From the NCBI GenBank assembly GCA_949316495.1, contig OX439008.1:38523822-38587821 (forward strand): a stretch of DNA of 64,000 nucleotides. The letters are read 5' to 3'. Under the pieces are notes generated by a model. It was not told the origin of the DNA and did not search any database. It was given only the letters and a program-made list of their open reading frames with translations. The first letter of the stretch is position 1, and each line of letters starts with the position of its first letter. Of this stretch, positions 1 to 11,400 are shown piece after piece. A program made the position numbers and the translations under genes. The stretch comes from Amphiduros pacificus. Lineage: Eukaryota; Annelida; Polychaeta; Phyllodocida; Hesionidae.

Positions 1-1394
1 TTATGTAATCGCATGTATCAAGCACCAATCGAAACTGACAGGGGAACAGTTCAATTTCTTTCTCAGACTCGAATATATTAATATTTGAGTTAGCAACAAT
101 GTTCTGTAATGATTGAAATTGGGCACCTAAGATGATATTAAAATTAATATATCTCAGAGAAGAATTCTTCTTAAACATGCTTGTATGATCATCACATAAC
201 AGTACTTTTCTTGACCCTATACCATTGTGGGGCAATGATAAAGTCTCAATATTTGTGTTAGAAATCTTGTTGTATATGTTAAAACACGAACATATACAAA
301 CAAAGCCATGATTGTGTAGCATTGAACAGGTAGGTAATCCCTTGTTTAAGGATTATTTCAGCTCAATGAAGAATGTATATATACGGGTCAAGCTGCTATA
401 TGAGAGTTTGACACGTTCTGTATTATGAACTACCGTAATAGTGCACTAAATCATTGACTGCAGGTAGTTCAATTTGTTGTGAGACGCTATAAATAGAAAG
501 GCCACAACAAGGTTCTGTAAAAATAAAGTGTTCAATAAATTGTTTGAATTGGGTATGTTATCGTAGGTATATACCCAAAAGGCTACCAAAGATCCACAAA
601 AGTCGTGGGGGTAGGAATTTACAATCAGGCAAAAGGGTCCACAAGAAAGGTAGACGTTGCACTGAGTCACGAGTTCAAGATGATCGTAGAAAGTAAGGCC
701 AAGTGATGGGCCAGCTACGATAAATATTTTAAACACGACAGAAAGGTCTGCAAAATGACTGCAAACAAGTTTCCTGTCAATAAAGGTAGATTGTTCCCAG
801 GGTTAGCTAGGAAAAAGATCGACTAAATGGAACAGTACAGAGAGCACTCGACACTGACAGTCAAGACCAGCTGATCGAAAGCGCCGTGCCTCGTAAAGAC
901 AGTTCAGTCCCCACCCTTCCGAGGACAAATCTCGCCAAGACTGTCGTCAGAGGTTGCAAAACGTCTGTTCAGGTAGTAGACCTGGTGGTTAGACTGCTTT
1001 TAGCACAAAAGGGCGCAGATAGACCTTAAGGAAACTAAGCAAAACCGCTGATAAAGATGATCTTTACAGAGCTTCACAAAAAGGCAGCCATATGCACCGC
1101 GCATGCGCAGCCCAAATAATACACAAATCATTAACCAGTAAAAAAAATTGATAATAATAATAATTAATTAATACTAATGATAATTAACAAAAGCTACGGA
1201 TGGTCATACCTCACATAACCTCCATATATAATTCAAAGGTAGAAATATGTCTGATCCACATTTTGTTTTGAAAAATGTTGCTTTAGCATAACATCTTTCA
1301 TCATTTGTAAACATTTTTGAGCATGTACATATATGCCACCTAGTGAAGAAAAATACAACAGTGACATAGTGTATCACACTCTGACTATGTTTGA
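1..1394. other. Intergenic, no supported gene
   Basis: AT-rich unique-looking sequence. One open plus-strand stretch of 72 codons (811-1026) lies in a locally GC-richer patch, but it has no start codon in context and matches no family I know. No RNA gene or repeat structure is evident. Confidence 0.5.
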
Positions 1395-2170
1395 GGTTTG
1401 AGTGAGTTTAGAATAGTACCAATAACAGAACAAAACAGACCAGTGACAGAACAGAAGTATAGAAGCAGCTACAGAAGAGAATGGCAAGAGATTGATCGGT
1501 AGCAGAGCAGAGGAATTGGATAAGGAGACAAATTGAAATGTGGTCGAGTTGGACCCGTAAAAGAAAAGAACTTGACCAGTAGCAGGACAGAACAATGGAC
1601 AGTACTTATCGGACCATGATGAGCCAGACCAAAAATGTGACAGAATTGGACCCATAGCAGAATAGGACCAACAATGGAACCAAAACAAAATTGGACTGGT
1701 AGCCAAAAATAGAGGTTAAGAATGGGACTAGTAAGTTGGGAGAACAGAAGAGAAATGTGATATTATTTGACCAGTAGAAGAACAAAAATGTGACAGGATT
1801 GAACCAGTTGCAAAACAAAAGACTTGGACCAATAGTACAACATGAATGTAAAACAGTTGAACCTGAAGCAAAACAGAACAGTGGCAGAAGTAGACAACTA
1901 ATATAATAGAACTGTGAAATAACATGGCCAGGAGTAGAATAGAACTGTGATATAACTGGGTCAGTAACAGAATAGAACTGTGATATAACTGGGTCCGTAG
2001 TAGAATTGAACTGCAATATACCTGGGTCAGTAGTAGAATAGAACTGCAATATAACTGAGCCAGTAGCAAAATAGAACTGCAATATAACAGTAGCAAAATA
2101 GAACACTGATATAACAACGGCAGAATAGAACTGTGATATAACTGGGTTAGTAGGAGGACAGAACTTTTGC
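1395..2170. repeat. Degenerate 33-bp minisatellite
   Basis: A 33-bp unit built around AATAGAACTGTGATATAAC plus a GGGTCAGTAG-type linker is clear between about 1925 and 2160. It fades leftward into diverged AGAACAG/CCAGTAGCAG-like units from about 1395. The period is 11 codons and the minus strand lacks stops, so overlapping long minus-strand frames rich in FYS/DPVISQ appear. They are repeat artefacts, not genes. Confidence 0.8.
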
Positions 2171-4203
2171 AGAAATGGGAGAGTAACAGAACATCAAGGC
2201 ATTACCCAAATCTTATTTACTCTTAATTCCATTGATAAACTCTCTCACCTGCCAATGGGCTCTATCAATATGTTCAATAATCAAGAAGCATGACATGCAA
2301 GATATCTTAACATTATGCTAATATTCCTTTACTATTGATTTCAAAATTTCCTTTACTATTGATTTCAAGATTTCAAAATCTAAATATATTCAAACTTTGT
2401 GTGTTTTTGGGTGACTACAATTTCAGTCTTGTTGTTTGTACATTAGTTTTGGTGGGCTTTGTCTGATGCAACCTATTGAAAATTTATGATTGACTCTACT
2501 TTCATGTATTGTATGATGATGGCATGTATGATGTACACAGATGTCTGAATTTATTTCAAACTTTAATATTTGAAAATATTCAGGTAATTTATTGTTTATG
2601 AAGGAATTTTAGTTTGTTCAGATCAATGTTGTCGCAAAACTCAGAGTGACACATGTTCATCAAGCTTCATTTCAAATTGCTACACAATAACCAATCATTT
2701 AAAAATGACTTGCAATTCATGTCAATTGACAGAAAAGCCTCAAGTTAAGATGACCATGACATGAGATGACAATACCGTAAAATCTCCATAGACTTAAAGT
2801 CAAGTCAGCCCTGAAGGCAAAATGAATGCAAGCAAAAAAAAAACAAAATACTTTGAAAGTGCCTTTATGTCTTTGGCAGATAATTGGGATATTGTCTTGT
2901 GTGCATGTTTACAACATTTACAGTACACAAATTTATGTATTGGATTTGTTGATATGAAAAGGATAAATGAATTGTTGTGAAGATTGCACCCAGTGACCTC
3001 TCCTACATCACAGTGTGCTCATGCGTTAGCACCTGCCTGTTATAATAACATACAAATTAGCACTCTTACACTTTCAGTTCTTGACTGATTTACACCATTA
3101 ACAATTCAAAATTGAGCTACTGGGCTCTTCTCTTCAATTCAATGATCAAAATATCAATTAGATTTGAAATCCACTGTTTCCACAAACACCTAAACTCCAC
3201 CAAAGTGAAGTGAAGTGGTGAAGTGGTGAACCTATGTAATAGTTTGTGTGCCTCTGGGGGACAGTATGATAAACACCATGCACTAACCATTATATTCAAA
3301 TATTGGTAGAACTCATTCTCCAGCGACATGTATTCAGTATATACGTAAGCCACATACTTCTCCTTTCAACGTCAAATGCAAGCTTGTTAGAAAAAAATTG
3401 TTTGTTTTTTCTTGGTCGCACCTTTTTGCCATTGTTTATGAGTTTGCACAAAGAGGTAGAGTTTATTCATGGGAGCACTTGACAGCAATAATCTGTAAGT
3501 TACACAATGCAGTGGTACTCCTGATCTCATATGATGTTTCTCTCTTTGTGTTTCCATGACACCATCACTTTGACTCTTCTAAATGCCATTTCACGTCTTC
3601 AGGTGTAATATTGTGGAAAAACTGAAGAAAAGACATTACAAATAATACACAGGTCTGTATTTAGAAACATCATGACTGGAAAAGACTGTGACATGGGTCA
3701 AAACTGCAACAGTCAATCTGTGGAAGTAAGGCTCATTCAGTAGTTACATACATATATAAAAAAAGCATGAACGTGATCAGAGAGGAAGGGTGACGAGATT
3801 TGAAAAAAAAAAAAAAAAGTTGCAGTCTGAGGTATTGACTGCAATAAAATTCGCCACTGATAAGAGTGTGTGATCTCGCTGTTGCGTTTTTACGTTGCCC
3901 TCTGGTTGACGCTAGATCAGTCTCCACTTCAGTTTTATTTTGCAAGTTTATGCGATGTTTTGCACAATATGTACGTTAGGAATAGAGTTGTTTTCACTCA
4001 ATTTTTATCAGGATTATGTTAGATATGAGATATTACCAACAATATGCCTATTTTTCTGTATTAGAGCTTTTTTTCAACATCGGCAATTTGACCTATTTAA
4101 TGACCTATTTATTGAGGTCCCACTAGGTTTTGTACAAAGGGGCCAACATGGGTGAAATACAGATATTTTTAGCCAGCACGATTGTGAGAAACAATGTGAG
4201 ATA
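2171..4203. other. Intergenic, no supported gene
   Basis: AT-rich single-copy-looking sequence with short homopolymers, including an A tract near 3806-3820. No exon with flanking splice sites and a recognisable domain was found on either strand. Confidence 0.5.
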
Positions 4204-5287
4204 CATTGCTACAACAGCAAGAAATAGCTGCATAAATAAGAGATAGCTGCATAAATAAGAGATAGCTGCATAAATAAGAGATAGCTGCATAAATAAGAGA
4301 TAGCTGAATAAATAAGAGATAGCTGAATAAATAAGAGATAGCTGTGGGAGAGACAGCTGGACATGGTGAGACAGCTGGACATGGTGAGAGATAGCTGCAC
4401 ATGGTGAGAGATAGCTGCACATGGTGAGAGATAGCTGCACATGGGGAGAGACAGCTGCACATGATGAGAGATAGCTGCACATGGTGAGAGATGGCTGCAC
4501 ATGGGGAGAGATAGCTGCACATGGTGAGAGATAGCTGCACATGGTGAGAGATAGTTACAACAGTGAGAGACAACTGCACAACTGAATGACAGCTCCACAC
4601 GTGGTAGTTGCACAAGTGAGAGACAGCTGCACATAGTGAGAGATAGCTGCACATGGTGAGAGATAGCTGCACATGGGGAGAGAAAGCTGCACATGGGGAG
4701 AGATAGCTGCACATAGTAAGAGATAGCTGAAACATGGTGAGAGATAGCTGCACATGGGGAGAGACAGCTGCACATGGGGAGAGATAGTTACAACAGTGAG
4801 AGACAACTGCACAACTGAATGACAGCTGCACACATGGTAGTTGCACAAGTGAGAGATAGCTGCACATGGGGAGAGATAGCTGCACATGGTGAGAGATAGC
4901 TGCACATGGGGAGAGATAGCTGCACATGGGGAGAGATAGCTGCACACGGGGAGAGATAGCTACACATGGTGAGAGATAGCTGCACATGGGGAGAGATAGC
5001 TGCACATGGTGAGAGATAAGTGCACATGGGGAGAGACAGCTGCACATGGTGAGAGACAGCTGCACATGGTGAGAGATAGCTGCACATGGTGAGAGATAGT
5101 TACAACAGTGAGAGACAACTGCACAACTGAATGACAGCTCCACACGTGGTAGTTGCACAAGTGAGAGACAGCTGCACATGTGAGAGATAGCTGTATCTAT
5201 AGGTGAGGGATGGTTGCATAGGTGAGAGATAGCTGCACAATTGAGAGATAGCTGCACAGGTGAGGGATAGCTACAACAGTGAGGGAC
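4204..5287. repeat. 19/20-bp minisatellite with higher-order units
   Basis: 4204-4345 is a 19-bp array (GATAGCTGCATAAATAAGA). From about 4346 it becomes a 20-bp array (GAGAGATAGCTGCACATGGT) of roughly 45 units. A distinctive diverged block (ACAACTGCACAACTGAATGA, then a TGGTAGTTGCACAAG stretch) recurs at about 4553-4620, 4790-4855 and 5098-5165. Whole groups of units were therefore duplicated as a higher-order repeat. The unit is not a multiple of three and has no stop in any minus frame, which creates minus-strand frames of up to 401 codons. Confidence 0.92.
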
Positions 5288-6588
5288 AGCATCACTTCCC
5301 AGCCGAAGGCACTTGTGAAACTTTAATATGATTGATCTGCAGTGCATATTGTTTCTGGAAATAGTGGATTTCAACTTTTATTTTGATTATGTTATGTTTT
5401 GATTTATGATGAATATGGGTGTGCTTAACATCTGACCAAGTCTAAAAGTGCTTAACTTTATCCACGTTAGAAATATCTGACTAAAATTATTTGATTGTAA
5501 GTTCAGTACTTGCACACTTACCGGTCAATGTTGTCCTGTTGTGACTTGAAAACTTCAGTGCAGACGACACTGGAGCTGGACTGAGTTGCCAAGGGCACTA
5601 ACCTAATTCCCGCGGGATTGATACTATTTGTCATCATCTGAAACTATGTATGTCGTCTTGGTAATGCCTACCATGATTCTTTTCATTGGTTCGCGAAGAG
5701 TAGACTTGATTGGAACAATTCAATTTCATTGAAAAAGATTGGGTTTCCCAGTTTCAAGTTTCAAGATCACCGCCAGCGGAAGTGACCTTGCAGAGGTCAG
5801 AGGATCGGGAGCATTTAGTATTACAAAGCAGTAATCCGATTTAAGTAACAAATCCCATTCTTTAGACTTCTGATTCATAATCAAATTGTTTTCAGTTTAT
5901 TACATTGTTTTAAAAAAAATTAATTCCAGGCATTGGAGACAACAACAAGTTTTGAAATAGTCTTCGTGTTTGAAAATGATAACTCCCTGACCTACTTAAA
6001 CAACAAAACATGGACGACACGGTGACGGTGTGAGAAGGCAACGAACACATGTTGATACCAAACGTAAATTGCAATTTATTCAGTTATTTGATCATATTAA
6101 TTAGCGAAGGTGAATCGTGGAGATTCAAAGGCTTGATTTGAGACTACTGAAGTAATGCTCGTTAAACGTATCCGTCATGCAAATGTTTGTACGCTGAACC
6201 ACCAGGAGACAGAGAGCAAGTCTGAAACTTGTCATATATTTACTTGTACTTGAAAGAAAACAAGTGGTTACCCTTCCAATAAATATGTGCATATTTATGT
6301 CGAGATGAGCAACTTTTTTGTTCCAGACTTGCTCTCCCTGTGTGCTGAACAGCCTTTCCTCATAGGCAGATGGCAGGTCGCAATAGCCGCATAGGCCCCT
6401 ACCAATCTCTCCGACCAATGATTAAATATAGAGCCTATTGCCTTTCCTAACTCACACGTCATACGCCGTCGACCATTATGTGTCGCCACACATTCCGGTG
6501 AGTCAAATATTAACAGTACTGTGAAGCTTTCACTGATTTCCCATTTATTTTGACTAGAATCCACAAAATTGAACAAACTTTTTTTTTG
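5288..6588. other. Intergenic, no supported gene
   Basis: Mixed-composition sequence. 5520-5660 and 6340-6480 are less AT-rich. A 107-codon minus frame (6295-6618) crosses the latter, but I recognise no domain in it and it runs into the repeat unit that begins at 6589. Nothing else is supportable. Confidence 0.45.
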
Positions 6589-6610
6589 TAACACGGATGG
6601 TCCTTTTTTT

Positions 6611-6638
6611 ATATCCACTGCCGACAGGCAGTGGATAT
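6611..6638. repeat. Perfect 12-bp hairpin
   Basis: ATATCCACTGCC (6611-6622), loop GACA, then its exact reverse complement (6627-6638). It is preceded by a T run and followed by an A run that lengthen the stem imperfectly. Copy B of the surrounding duplication lacks it, so it is an addition or a remnant of another insertion. Confidence 0.85.
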
Positions 6639-7570
6639 CAAAAAGGGACTATCTGTGTTATTCTGTGATCGGTACGATCGTGGGAAATGGGTAGTCATTT
6701 CCTGTGGGTTGTAATTCGGTTTTTTCTGTGGTCACTATTGTTCAAGTAACTTACCCCACTGTGGAGTGTTCGTCCGTGTGCATGCAAGATTCCAATTTGC
6801 GCATGCGCCCGGGGGTATGAATACTTCAATAAAAGAAGTAAACAAAAGAAAAGAAGTGCGTGATGTAAAAGCAGAACGTTCAAAACTATGTTATCGTGTT
6901 CGCCCATCATTTCATAAAATTATCTCTTTAAATTTCTTGGAGATGCTTCCCAATCGCTAGAACAAGGAATTCTCAGTAAGTTTATTTCAAATTTGGTGTA
7001 AATCGGACAATTAGAACAGAAATGACATGCAAAAGTCGGATCGATGAGTTGCGATAGCGCCTGAGCGATAATAGAGAAACTTACGTAATCGAGCATGAAA
7101 AGGCACATCTTTGTGAACAGTTGTGCTAAAAAAATCGTTCATATACCAAATTAAATGTTTTTAAAAGATGAATAAAAATAATTTCAACTACCCCATCAAT
7201 TTGCAATGATTGTTTGTGTTTAAATGTATTTTGTTGTTTTTTAAATTTTTTGTTTTGTTTGTTGTAATTTTTGTTTTGTTTATTGCAATTTTTGTTTTGT
7301 TTGTTAATTTTTTTCCCATCCGTGTTACATGTGGAGCACCACTTTTTCTTGTGTAACACGGATGGTTCCTTTTTTGACAACCATTACCAACAGGTACGAT
7401 CATGGGAAATGAGTAGTCATTTGCTGGTACGATCATGGGAAATGAGTAGTCATTTCCTGTCGGTTGTAAATCGTTTTTTTCTGTGGTCAATATTGTTCAA
7501 GTAACTGACGCCACTGTGGAGTGTTCGCTCGTGTGCATGAACGATTCTAATTTGTGCATGCGCCCGGGCA

Positions 7571-7578
7571 TATAAATA
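7571..7578 (+). promoter_or_regulatory. TATA box upstream of a short open exon
   Basis: TATAAATA lies 10 bp after GCATGCGCCCGGG (7556-7568) and 62 bp before a double ATG. In copy A the equivalent block carries TGCGCATGCGC (6798-6808), a perfect NRF1-type palindrome, followed by a weaker TATGAATA. The spacing would put a transcription start near 7600. Promoter function is inferred from motif order only. Confidence 0.45.
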
Positions 7579-7639
7579 CTTAAATGAAAGAAGTTAACAA
7601 AAGAAAAGAAGTGTGTGATGTAAAAGCAGAACGTTCAAG

Positions 7640-7730
7640 ATGATGTCATCGTGCTCACCCATCGTTGCAAAAAATGATCCCTATAAATTGCTTGGAAATG
7701 CTTACCAATCGCTAGAACAAGGAATTCTCA
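7640..7730 (+). CDS. Putative first exon or upstream open frame of 30 codons
   Basis: Starting from a double ATG, 30 codons read MMSSCSPIVAKNDPYKLLGN and continue to ...LEQGIL, ending one base into a codon at a consensus donor (GTAAGTTT, 7731). The composition looks coding, but I recognise no family. If it were spliced to the acceptor at 8400 just upstream of the TFIIIA start, the frame would close after one more codon at 8403-8405, 34 bases before the TFIIIA ATG; it would then be an upstream open frame in the TFIIIA leader. Alternatively it begins an unrelated or dead gene carried by the duplicated unit. The copy A counterpart (about 6887-6974) is similar but interrupted early. Confidence 0.35.
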
Positions 7731-7984
7731 GTAAGTTTAGTTCAAATTTGGTGTAAATCAGACAATTAGAACATGCAAAAGTCTGATCGATGATTTGCGA
7801 TAGCGCCTGAGCGATAATAGAGCAACTTACGTAATCGAGCCTGAAAAGGGACATCTTTGCATACAATTGTGCTAAAATTATCATTCATATACCAAATTAA
7901 ATGTTTTTAAAAGATGAATAAAAATAATTTCAACTACCCCATCAGTTTGCAATGATTGTTTGTTTACATGTATATTGTTGTTTA

Positions 7985-8140
7985 TTTAAATTTTTGTTTT
8001 GTTTGTTGTAATTTTTGTTTTGTTTGTTGTAATTTTTGTTTTGTTTATTGTAATTTTTGTTTTGTTTATTGTAATTTTTGTTTTGTTTGTTGTAATTTTT
8101 GTTTTGTTTATTGTAATTTTTGTTTTGTTTTTTATTTTTT
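7985..8140. repeat. 21-bp T-rich minisatellite
   Basis: About seven tandem units of TTTTTGTTTTGTTTGTTGTAA with G/A variation at one site. A shorter array of the same unit is in copy A (about 7250-7310). The 7-codon period produces NKTKITI-type frames on the minus strand and FVLFVVI-type frames on the plus strand, all of them artefacts. Confidence 0.9.
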
Positions 8141-8439
8141 TCCCATCTGTGTTGCATGTGGAGCACCACTTTTTCTTGTTTATTTGTATTAAAATTCCAC
8201 AAGGAATCCAAATATGTTTCTTTCGTGCTGCTCTGTACAATATTTGTTATCGTAAATGATCTTTAATCGGGTCAGTACTGTCAGGAAGACACGACACCTG
8301 AGAGCCCAGAGCAACAATTTATTATTGCTTTCAGATGAAACTTAGAATCCTACTTCAGGAAGAAATTACGAAATTACAAATGTGGTATTTTTTATTACAG
8401 ATTAAAGGGTACAACTAAGATATTGTAAAAAAAAAGACG

Positions 8440-11400
8440 ATGATGGAAGAGGACAATCTTGAAGAGGAGCAGAATGACAAAGAGCAGTCTGATCTTCATT
8501 CTGATGCTGCCTCCTTTATCTCAGATTCAAATGTAAGTAACAGTTGAAATTAACAACAAATTATACATTTATATGCATCATTATTTTAGCCTTTTATTAT
8601 TTGGGTCTAACAAAACCTTTCTATTGTAATGAATCTTAATTGTTAAACTGCACCAAGATTTGTTTATTTAAAGGTTGCCCCAAGAATTTTTTTTACCCAA
8701 CAATAAAGGACAGCTTTTGATGAGAAACAAATAACTTTTTTTCTTGGCCAAGACTTTTTGTGAGATGTTCCTTAACTCAGCATGCACATTTCAGACACGG
8801 CAGGGAAGATGGGTGTGCCCCAACGAGGGGTGTGACATGGTGTTCAATAGGCCAGGACGTCTGCGCATCCACATGAGAACTCACACAGGAGAGAGGCCTT
8901 ATGTGTGTCCATGTGGGAAGAGTTACGCCAGGAATCAGCACCTCGCACGCCACATGCTGACTCATGAGGAACCACTGGGCAAGACAGACATGGCCACATA
9001 CAGGTAAATTTGCCAAACTATACTTGAAATCTGCATTTTACATGCCCATGTTCAGGAAGTGTATGTTTGAATGTAAATGTCAGATAAGTACCTTGTGTAA
9101 CAGTTAAATATTGCTCTCATGAAATATCCACGAATTGCTTTAACCTTGTGATCAAATTTGCTAAATGGGATCAAATACTTTTATTCATTATGTCCATAAG
9201 AGAATTGAAACCAAGTCCTTAAGAGGGCAGTGCTTCATATAGGTTTCAGGCAAAGACCTGTTTTGGGGAATAATCATTGAAATTAGATCAGACAGGATTA
9301 TTGCAGTGGTAATTTATCCCCATAAAAAGGTATCATTCTCTATGTTGAATATAATTATTCTGAATGCTGTAGCTCATTTTATTTGCTCATTGGACATAAC
9401 TACAAATCATACTTTTTTATCATCACAATTCACAAATCATAAACCAAAATATGAACCATCTCTGAATGCAGATATGATAAGAAATAGCAATGGTTTAATG
9501 AGATGATTGTTGTATTGTAGTTGTACAGAGGAAGGATGCGAACAGTCTTTCTCATCCAGGGATAACATGAAGAAACATGTCAGGCACCAACATGCAGACA
9601 GATATAAGGTACGTGCAGCATGTAAAAAGTCCATTGAAATATTTCAAAATTGGAAGCATTGTTGGAATTTTGATAATCAAGAAACTTTAAAAACTCTAAA
9701 ACTCTAAAACTTTAATTGTCGTGTCTGAAATGTGCATGCTGGGTTAAGGAACATCTCACAAAACATCTGGCTCATTCAGGAATATAATCAAAAATGAATT
9801 GAAGTTTTAAGATCAAGAAATATATTTTAATGACAAAAATACAAAAAACCACCCAAATTGAAATACATCAGGCATCTATTTTTGACAACTCTTCATAGCC
9901 ACAGTTGCCCTGATCACTGCATTTGTCTGTAAAACATAAAAATACAAAAATACTTTGTTTAAACTATTTTCTTCCACACTCATCAGAATATCAAGGATGT
10001 CTGTATTCTCAGTTTCAAGTACATTTGTGAAAATTTTTATATCAAACTATAAAAGTTCCCTCTGAAATAACTTTGACATACAATGCCTGTTTAAATGATA
10101 GTAAAGTGGTCGTTTGAACTATACATATACCAGTGTATTGTTTAGAGATGCTTGTAGTTTACATTTGCTTTATCATTATTAGTCAGTAGATTTATAACTT
10201 AGCTGGAATTAAAGTTGATGTGAGTTATGCATTGTTGTGTTGCAGTGTAAGGAGGAAGGGTGTGGCAAAGTGTTCAGGAAGGTGCACCAGCTGAGGGCCC
10301 ACACCTATGAACATCTAGGTGTTCTGCCCTTCCAGTAAGTACCAGTATTGTCTCTGCCAAGGTCAATTGGCACTCTCAATATCAGGATGTTTTTTTTACC
10401 CTCAGCCCCTGATGTAATCAGGCTGAGGGTATTGCAGTACTCCTGGCGTGGGTATGTATGTATGTCTGTATGTATGTCTGTAGCGAACATCCTTGTCATC
10501 GCGATAACTCAAGAACAAATGATGGCAGCTTCATGAAACTTGACACACATATGCATCTGGTGAAAACCTCGGACGAGTTCGATGGACGGCGACCTTGACC
10601 TATTTTTCAAGGTCACAGGGACAATTATGTGAAATCCCAAGAATCACAATAACTCAAGAACGAATAATGGTAGCTTTATTAGATTTGACACACATAAGTA
10701 TCTGGTGAAGACCTCAGAATTTTTTCTCTGAAACATGACCTTCACCTACTTTTCAAGGTCACAGGGACAATTATGTGAAATCATCTTGTCATCGCGATAA
10801 CTCGAGAACAAATGATGGCAGCTTCATGAAACTTGACACACAAAAGCATCTGGTGAAAACCTCGAATGAGTTCGGTGGACAGCGACCTTGACCTATTTTT
10901 CAAGGTCACGGACAATTATGTGAAATCCCAAGAATCGCAATAACTCAAGAACGAATGATGGCAGCTTTATGAGATTTGACACACACAAGCATCTGGTGAA
11001 GACCTCAGAATTTTTTCTTTGAAACATGAACTTAACCTACTTTTCAAGGTCACAGGGATAATTATGTGAAATCATCCTTGTCATCGTGATAACTCAAGAA
11101 CAAATGATGGCAGCTTCATGAAACTTTACACGCATAAGCATCTGGTGAAAACCTCGGACTAGTTCGGTGGACGGCGACCTTGACCTATTTTTCAAGGTCA
11201 CAGGGACAATTATGTGAAATCCCAAGAATCGCAATAACTCAAGAACGAATGATGGCAGCTTTATGAGATTTGACACACACAAGCATCTGGTGAAGACCTC
11301 AGACTTCTCTTGATGGAACATGACCTTCACCTGATTTCAAGGTCACAGGGACAATTATGTGAAATCATCCTTGTCATCGTGATAAATTAAGAACAAATGA

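Larger units (their letters stand above)
6589..8190 (+). repeat. Tandem duplication of a ~0.77-kb promoter-bearing unit
   Basis: Copy A (6589-7327) and copy B (7354-8154) share the same order of parts: TAACACGGATGG at the left edge, an AAATGAGTAGTCATTTCCTG-like block, a GCATGCGCCCGGG block, a TATA-like block, an open exon ending in CTCAGTAAGT, a TTTTGTTTTGTTTGTTGTAA-type repeat, and CCATCCGTGTTA (CCATCTGTGTTG in B) at the right edge. Both are followed by CATGTGGAGCACCACTTTTT. Left and right edges are inverted repeats of each other (12 bp), so the unit may be a small inverted-repeat element that was later tandemly duplicated. Copy B keeps a good TATA box and a longer open exon; copy A looks decayed. 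Confidence 0.75.

Noticed and set aside
811-1026. 72-codon open plus segment in a GC-richer patch
   Set aside because: No start, no convincing acceptor and no recognised homology; length is within chance for that composition.
4169-5374. 401-codon minus-strand open frame (MCSYLSPCAAISHHVQLSL type) and overlapping frames
   Set aside because: Produced entirely by a 20-bp tandem repeat with no stop in any minus frame; similar proteins appear in all three frames, with no domain, promoter or splice signals.
6295-6618. 107-codon minus frame near the duplicated block
   Set aside because: Partly overlaps the repeat unit; no recognised domain and no matching splice context.
7942-8259. NKTKITI/NKQNKNY minus frames and FVLFVVI plus frames that look like membrane peptides
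   Set aside because: Artefacts of the 21-bp T-rich minisatellite.
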